From: an uncultured Muribaculaceae bacterium | GTDB lineage: Bacteria > Bacteroidota > Bacteroidia > Bacteroidales > Muribaculaceae | Reading direction: 5' to 3' | DNA length: 35,700 bases | Assembly (NCBI GenBank): GCA_945931475.1 | Contig: CAMEPD010000018.1 | Span: forward strand, 1-35,700 | In this document: positions 30,522 through 35,700 of the stretch, in pieces | Position numbering within the stretch: position 1 is the first letter of the stretch | Layout: the number at the start of each line of letters is the position of its first letter | Notes under the pieces: model-generated | Database searches by the model: none | The model's input: only the letters and a program-made list of their open reading frames with translations | Told to the model about the DNA's origin: nothing | Program-made: the position numbers and the translations under genes

Positions 30522-32546
30522 TTATTTTTTTTGCGCGCGGCGCGGAGTCACAGCTTTGAGTACCTGGCACGAACGCGCCGGGATGTAGAGTTTGAGCCAC
30601 TCTTTGCCGGTGGGGGCGTAGAGCGGGTCGTACTGGGTGAGGTGCTCGACGCTCTCGTCGACGTTGCCGAAACCGCCGAAAACGGGGTTGTCGGACGAAA
30701 GAACCACCTTGTATTTGCCGGCGGGAGCGAGAATGCCGTAACCGTCGAACGACTGCGACGGCGAGAAGTTGAACACGAACACCAGATTGCCGCGGCGGAA
30801 TGCCAGCACCTGGTCGTCGTCCTTCTCCCAGAGTTTCTCGATGGGGAGTTTCTGGAAGTTGTACACGCCTCCTACGAGTTCGATCATGGCGTTGTCGAAG
30901 TTGTTGAGGAACTGATACTGCAGGTCCTCGCGGTCAACGAGGTCCCACTGGCGGCGTGCATATTTGTAGCTCCAGCCGTTGCCTTCGCGGGGGAAGTCAA
31001 TCCACTCGGGGTGACCGAATTCGTTGCCCATGAAGTTGAGGTATCCGCCGTTGATGGTGGCGAGTGTCACCAGGCGTATCATCTTGTGCAGGGCGATGCC
31101 GCGCGCTACGGCCGAATTGTTGTCGCCGACCATCATGTGCCAGTACATCTCCTTGTCAATCAGTCGGAAAATCACTGTTTTGTCACCCACAAGTGCCTGG
31201 TCGTGGCTCTCGACGTACGAGATGGTTTTCTCGTCGTAACGGCGGTTGGTGAGTTCCCAGAAGATTGAGGTTGGATGCCAGTCCTCGTCTTTCTTCTCCT
31301 TCAGGAGTTTGATCCAGTAGTCGGGGATGCCCATGGCCATGCGGTAGTCGAAGCCGATGCCGCCGTCCTTGATTTTGAGGGCGAGGCCGGGCATGCCGCT
31401 CATCTCCTCGGCGATGGTGATGGCGTGGGGGTTGATCTCGTGAATCAGCTTGTTGGCGAGGGTGAGGTATGTGATGGCGTTGGTGTCCTGACCACCGTCG
31501 TAGTAGTCGGCATACGAGCCGAAGGCTTTGTCCAGACCGTGGTCGTAGTAGATCATCGAGGTGACGCCGTCGAAGCGGAAACCGTCGAACTTGAATTCCT
31601 CCAGCCAGTACTTGCAGTTGGAGAGCAGGAAGTGGAGCACCTCATTCTTGCCGTAGTCGAAGCAGAGCGAGTCCCATGCGGGGTGCTCGCCGCGGTGGTC
31701 GGCGTAGAAGTATGTTGAGCGTGTGCCGTCGAGGCGGCCGAGGCCTTCGTTCTCGTTCTTCACGGCGTGGGAGTGCACGATGTCCATGATTACGGCGATG
31801 CCGAGTTCATGGGCGCGGTCGATGAGGCTCTTGAGCTCCTCGGGAGTGCCGAATCGCGACGAGGGAGCGAAGAAGTTGCTGACATGATAACCGAACGAGC
31901 CGTAATAGGGGTGCTCCTGGATAGCCATTATCTGGATGGCGTTGTAGCCGTCCTTGGAGATACGCGGGAGGATGTTGTCGCGGAATTCGGTGTACGAGCC
32001 GACCCCCTCCTTCTGCTGTGCCATACCCACATGGCACTCATAGATGAGGAGCGGACGTACGTCGGACACGAAGGTTTCGACTTTCCACTGATATGCTTTG
32101 GGGTTCCAAACCTGAGCCGAGAAAATCTTGGTTTCGGGGTCCTGCACCACTCGGGTGACATAGGCGGGGATGCGGTCGCCTTCGCCGCCGGGCCAGTGCA
32201 CGCGCATCTTGTAGAGCTGTCCGTGTTTGAGGGCCTTGGCGGGGAGGTCGAGTTCCCAGGTGCCGTTGCCCAGGGGCTTGAGGGCGTATTCGGGTTTCTC
32301 CTGCCAGTCGGAGAAATCGCCGATCAGGGTTATGCCGGTGGCGTTTGGCGCCCATTCGCGGAATGTCCATCCGCCACGGCGCCGGTGCAGACCGAAATAT
32401 TTGTGGGCGTTGGCGAAGTTGTTGAGAGTTTTTGACTCCTGCGTAAGGTCTGCTTCCTTGCGCACGGCATCCTGATAGCGGCCGTCGATGGCACCGGCGA
32501 AGGGCTCGAGCCACGGGTCGTTCTTATAGATGGATAATTTCTTCAT
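30522..32546 (-). CDS. glgB: 1,4-alpha-glucan branching enzyme
   Basis: GH13 enzyme that makes alpha-1,6 branches in glycogen. From the chosen ATG it has 674 residues and resembles the eukaryotic-type branching enzymes (GH13_8). A CBM48 domain lies at about 55-130. The catalytic barrel has DIVHSHAV (256-262), GFRFDGVTS (322-330, nucleophile Asp326), IAEEMSG (378-384, acid/base Glu380) and SYVESHD (443-449, transition-state Asp449). A C-terminal beta domain follows. An in-frame ATG at 32621 would add 25 residues (HSAAMLLHYLNLHLHK), which do not fit the family; MKKLSIYKNDPWLEPF at 32546 does. The promoter at 32679-32710 gives a leader of about 130 bases. Confidence 0.95.
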   Translation of the reverse strand: MKKLSIYKNDPWLEPFAGAIDGRYQDAVRKEADLTQESKTLNNFANAHKYFGLHRRRGGWTFREWAPNATGITLIGDFSDWQEKPEYALKPLGNGTWELDLPAKALKHGQLYKMRVHWPGGEGDRIPAYVTRVVQDPETKIFSAQVWNPKAYQWKVETFVSDVRPLLIYECHVGMAQQKEGVGSYTEFRDNILPRISKDGYNAIQIMAIQEHPYYGSFGYHVSNFFAPSSRFGTPEELKSLIDRAHELGIAVIMDIVHSHAVKNENEGLGRLDGTRSTYFYADHRGEHPAWDSLCFDYGKNEVLHFLLSNCKYWLEEFKFDGFRFDGVTSMIYYDHGLDKAFGSYADYYDGGQDTNAITYLTLANKLIHEINPHAITIAEEMSGMPGLALKIKDGGIGFDYRMAMGIPDYWIKLLKEKKDEDWHPTSIFWELTNRRYDEKTISYVESHDQALVGDKTVIFRLIDKEMYWHMMVGDNNSAVARGIALHKMIRLVTLATINGGYLNFMGNEFGHPEWIDFPREGNGWSYKYARRQWDLVDREDLQYQFLNNFDNAMIELVGGVYNFQKLPIEKLWEKDDDQVLAFRRGNLVFVFNFSPSQSFDGYGILAPAGKYKVVLSSDNPVFGGFGNVDESVEHLTQYDPLYAPTGKEWLKLYIPARSCQVLKAVTPRRAQKK

Positions 32547-32678
32547 GTCGGATTGGAGGAATTTATGAAGATGTAAGTTGAGATAGTGCAATAGCATGGC
32601 GGCGCTGTGCATGGCCACCACCTATAATATAACGTCGGAAGTTGACAAAAGTGTCCGCCGGCGAGGTCATATTCTTTG

Positions 32679-32710
32679 CAAATGTAACATTTATTTTGTT
32701 AAATGTCAAA
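32679..32710 (-). promoter_or_regulatory. Promoter of glgB
   Basis: Minus-strand TTTG (32710-32707), 20 bases, TACATTTG (32686-32679), a full consensus match. Confidence 0.8.
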
Positions 32711-32729
32711 AGCTCCGGCATAAATAACA

Positions 32730-32760
32730 GGGCGGTGCGTCAGATTTTGACGCACCGCCC
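32730..32760. terminator. 13-bp hairpin downstream of secDF
   Basis: GGGCGGTGCGTCA (32730-32742) pairs perfectly with TGACGCACCGCCC (32748-32760). It lies 28 bases past the secDF stop and just upstream of the glgB promoter. A true U tract is lacking on both strands. It shares its core with the hairpin at 6221-6249. Confidence 0.6.
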
Positions 32761-32788
32761 CGGGTTATGGGTCTGGTAGCCGTGGCTG

Positions 32789-35700
32789 TTATTTGGCGGC
32801 AGCGGCGGGAATCACGCCTTTCTTACGGTTGGTGAGGTATGCAACCGGTGTGGCGATGAACATGGTCGACAGTGTACCGATTACTACGCCGAAGAGCATG
32901 GCGAAGATGAACGAACGGATTGAATCACCACCGAGGATGAAGATGCAGGCGAGTACCAGGAATGTCGACAGTGAAGTCATGATGGTACGTCCGAGGGTCT
33001 GGTTGAGCGACTTGTTGATGGTGGTGAAGAAATCCTGCTTGGGATAGAGGGCGGTGTTCTCGCGCACACGGTCGAATACCACCACGGTATCGTTGATCTG
33101 ATAACCGATCATGGTAAGGATGGCGGCGATGAAGCTCTGATCAATCTCCATTGCGAAGGGGAGCAGTCCCCAGAATATCGAGTAGAAGCCGATAATCGAG
33201 AATGCTGTGAAGGCAACGGCTGCAAGTGCGCCCAGCGAGAAGGCGACGTTGCGGAATCGGAGCAGGATGTAGAGGAACATGGCAAGCAGCGAGAGTACTA
33301 CGGCGACGTAGGCCTTGTTGCGCATATCGTTTGCAACGGTCGGGCCTACAGTCTGCGATGACATGATACCCTGGGTTTCGTCGGTGGTCGAGAACTGCTC
33401 GAGGGTCATGTTGGCAGGGAGAAGTTTCTTGGCCATGAAGGCGTCGTAGAGCTTCTTGGTTATTTCCTGTTCAATGGCCGAAGCGTCCTCGTCGGATTTG
33501 ATTTTGTAGTTGGTGGAGATGCGCACCTGGTCGGAGTTCTCGATGGTGATAACCGAAACAGCAGCGGTCTGACCGTCGGAGTTGAAAATCGGAGTGAGGT
33601 CCTTGGTGAGCTGTTCGGTGTCGACAGCTTTGCCGAGTTTCACAACGTAGTTACGGCCACCTGAGAAGTCGATGCCCTGGTTGAGTCCCTTGGCGAAGAG
33701 CGAAGCGACTACCACAGCCACGAAGAGGCCGACGATTAGGAAGGCAACTTTGCGTGCGCCCAGGAAGTTGAAATGGGCGTTTTTGAAGAGGTTGCGCGAG
33801 AAGGGTGTGGAGAACTTCAGGTTGCTGAATGCCTTGGTCTTGCCGAACACGATGAAGAAGATACGTGTAAGGTATACAGCCGTGAAGAACGAGCAGATGA
33901 TACCGATAATCAGGGTGGTGGCGAAGCCCTTGATGGGACCTGTGCCGAAGAAGAGCAGGATTACACCGGTGATAATCGAGGTGAGGTTCGAGTCGAAGAT
34001 AGCCGAGAAGGCGTTGGAGTAACCGTCGGCGATGGCGGTGCGGACGGTCTTGCCGTTATTGAGTTCCTCCTTGGCGCGTTCGAAGATAAGCACGTTGGCG
34101 TCGACGGCCATACCGAGAGCGAGCACGATACCGGCGATACCCGACAGGGTGAGCACGGCCTGGAACGATGCCAGGATGCCGAATGTGAAGAAGAGGTTGC
34201 AGATAAGGCCGAAGTTGGCGATAAGGCCGGGAATCAGGCCGTAGATGCAGCACATGAAGATCATCAGCAGCACCAGGGCCATGACGAATGACCAGATACC
34301 CGATTCGATGGCCTGTTTGCCGAGCTGGGGACCGATGACCATATCGGAGATGATGTCGACTTTGGCGGTCATCTTACCTGATTTGAGCACGTTGGCAAGG
34401 TCTTGAGCCTCCTCGACGGTGAAGTCACCGGTAATCTGCGAGCGGCCGCCTTCGATTTTGCTTCGGATGTTGGGGTACGAGTAAACGAGGTCGTCGAGCA
34501 CGATTGCCACGGGTTTGCCGAGGTTTGCCTCGGTAACGTTGGCCCACTGGCGAGCGCCTTCTGAGTTCATGTTCATCGACACGACGTTACCCTGCATCTG
34601 GTCGAAGTCGCTGGTGGCGCCTACTACGCAGTCGCCCGAGAGGGCGGGTTTGCCGTTGTTGGTCTTGAGGGCGACGAGCTGCCATGCGTCCATCTGGCGT
34701 TCTTTGCCTGAAACGGTATCCTTGTAGTTGATGACCATGGGCTTAACCTGCCAGCGGAGCTTGAGGTTGGAGGGAAGGGTGTTGCGGGCCTCGGCGGTGT
34801 TGAGTATCGAGTCGATAGCCTCGCGGTTGGCCGTGGTGGCGATACCGTAGACGGGGCTTTCGCCGGGCTGAATCTGCAGGAAGTAGGCGCTCAGCGGGGT
34901 CTTGCCGGCGCTCTTGAGCTGGGCGTCGAGGGCGCTCATGTTGCCTGCGATCTCCGAGCCTTTGTAGGTTTCGTAGAATTCGAGGTTGGCCGAACGCTGC
35001 AGCAGCTCGCGTACGCGGTCGTGTTCCTTTACGCCGGGGAGTTCGAGCAGAATCTGACCGTCGTTATCCTGAAGCACCTGGATGTTGGGCGAAACCACGC
35101 CGTAAGCGTCGATACGTGAGCGGAGCACGTTGGTCGCGGAGTTGTTGACACGGTCTTTAACCTCGTTTTTGAGGATGGTCTTTACCTGTCCGTCCTTGGT
35201 GTCGGGTTTGATAATTGTTTTGAAAACTACCGAGAAATCAGCCGAGGGGTTGATGGCGCGGTACTGGTCAACAAAGGTACCCACATAGTCGGTGGTTTTG
35301 TTGGCTTTGAAGAGGGAGTCGGTTTTGGCCAGCGCGAGGTTGAACGACGAATCGTCGGCATTCTCCTTCATAGAACGCAGCATATCGGGCATCGATACCT
35401 GAAGGATGACGTTCATACCGCCCTTAAGGTCGAGACCGAGGCCAACGCCCCACTTCTGAACTTCGTTGTAGTTGTAGCCCAGCCAGACAGGGGTCTTGCT
35501 GATAGAATCGATGTAGGCCTTGTAAGCCTTGTTGTACTGGTCGGAATTGGCGTTGCCGCTAACCTTGAGCGCGTACTGTTCGGCTTTCTTCTCCTGATGT
35601 GACGACACCAGCGAGAACGACAGGTAGAACAGGCACACAAGCACCAGGAAAAACGCGATTACACCGGCAATGATACTTCCGAGGGTTCCTTTGCTTTGCA
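32789..35700 (-). CDS. secDF: Protein translocase fusion SecDF (start cut by window edge)
   Basis: Fused SecD and SecF, the membrane part of the Sec export machine that uses the proton gradient to pull proteins across. The frame is open to the edge: the last two bases read TG on the minus strand, followed by QSKGTLGSIIAGVIAFFLVL, so the ATG very probably lacks only one base here; full length would be 970 residues. The SecD half has WGVGLGLDLKGGMNVILQ, a large periplasmic domain (LRSRIDAYGVVSPNIQV, ILLELPGV) and SGIAGIVLALGMAVDANVLIFER. The SecF half has GIDFSGGRNYVVKL and GYQINDTVVVFDRVREN. Twelve membrane helices are expected. An internal GTG at 35644 is not the start, because it would cut away most of the first helix. 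Confidence 0.95.
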   Translation of the reverse strand, partial: QSKGTLGSIIAGVIAFFLVLVCLFYLSFSLVSSHQEKKAEQYALKVSGNANSDQYNKAYKAYIDSISKTPVWLGYNYNEVQKWGVGLGLDLKGGMNVILQVSMPDMLRSMKENADDSSFNLALAKTDSLFKANKTTDYVGTFVDQYRAINPSADFSVVFKTIIKPDTKDGQVKTILKNEVKDRVNNSATNVLRSRIDAYGVVSPNIQVLQDNDGQILLELPGVKEHDRVRELLQRSANLEFYETYKGSEIAGNMSALDAQLKSAGKTPLSAYFLQIQPGESPVYGIATTANREAIDSILNTAEARNTLPSNLKLRWQVKPMVINYKDTVSGKERQMDAWQLVALKTNNGKPALSGDCVVGATSDFDQMQGNVVSMNMNSEGARQWANVTEANLGKPVAIVLDDLVYSYPNIRSKIEGGRSQITGDFTVEEAQDLANVLKSGKMTAKVDIISDMVIGPQLGKQAIESGIWSFVMALVLLMIFMCCIYGLIPGLIANFGLICNLFFTFGILASFQAVLTLSGIAGIVLALGMAVDANVLIFERAKEELNNGKTVRTAIADGYSNAFSAIFDSNLTSIITGVILLFFGTGPIKGFATTLIIGIICSFFTAVYLTRIFFIVFGKTKAFSNLKFSTPFSRNLFKNAHFNFLGARKVAFLIVGLFVAVVVASLFAKGLNQGIDFSGGRNYVVKLGKAVDTEQLTKDLTPIFNSDGQTAAVSVITIENSDQVRISTNYKIKSDEDASAIEQEITKKLYDAFMAKKLLPANMTLEQFSTTDETQGIMSSQTVGPTVANDMRNKAYVAVVLSLLAMFLYILLRFRNVAFSLGALAAVAFTAFSIIGFYSIFWGLLPFAMEIDQSFIAAILTMIGYQINDTVVVFDRVRENTALYPKQDFFTTINKSLNQTLGRTIMTSLSTFLVLACIFILGGDSIRSFIFAMLFGVVIGTLSTMFIATPVAYLTNRKKGVIPAAAAK

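Overview
The window is chromosomal DNA of a Bacteroidota bacterium, order Bacteroidales. The evidence is a set of promoters of the Bacteroides type (-7 box TAnnTTTG with a -33 TTTG), a DUF3256 protein, a fused SecDF, an FtsI with one PASTA repeat, a TIGR02757/DUF2400 protein and the cell-division gene order. The genes are rich in G and C for this order, which points to a Muribaculaceae-like gut commensal. That family placement is an inference.

Layout. 1-3952 (minus): xseA and a secreted DUF3256 protein form one unit, followed by a DbpA/DeaD-type RNA helicase. 4095-6158 (plus): a Cof-type HAD phosphatase and an orphan membrane histidine kinase. 6159-6990 has no convincing gene but holds strong RNA-like structure. 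6991-11537 (plus): a packed housekeeping run of menA, recF, a DciA-like DUF721 gene, a hotdog thioesterase, a single-domain SIS isomerase, ribH and folK. A long palindrome separates folK from the convergent ftsZ.

11796-27243 (minus) is a complete dcw cluster in transcription order rsmH, ftsL, ftsI, murE, mraY, murD, ftsW, murG, murC, ftsQ, ftsA, ftsZ. It makes lipid II from UDP-MurNAc, supplies the septal polymerase and transpeptidase, and builds the Z-ring with its FtsA anchor. mraZ, murF, murB and ddl are not in it.

27607-29604: a phosphoglycosyl transferase with a long leader, tRNA-Lys(CUU) with its own promoter and terminator, short tandem repeats, a candidate small RNA gene and a SemiSWEET transporter. 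29712-35700 (minus): a TIGR02757 protein, glycogen branching enzyme, and secDF, whose start codon appears to be cut by the window edge by a single base.

The coding content is ordinary and well conserved; I found no new defence system, prophage, IS or CRISPR. The most interesting material is non-coding: the structured polypurine region at 6251-6813, the candidate small RNA at about 29190-29261, a hairpin family with two covarying base pairs (6221-6249 and 32731-32759), and the near-perfect 29-bp inverted repeat after folK.
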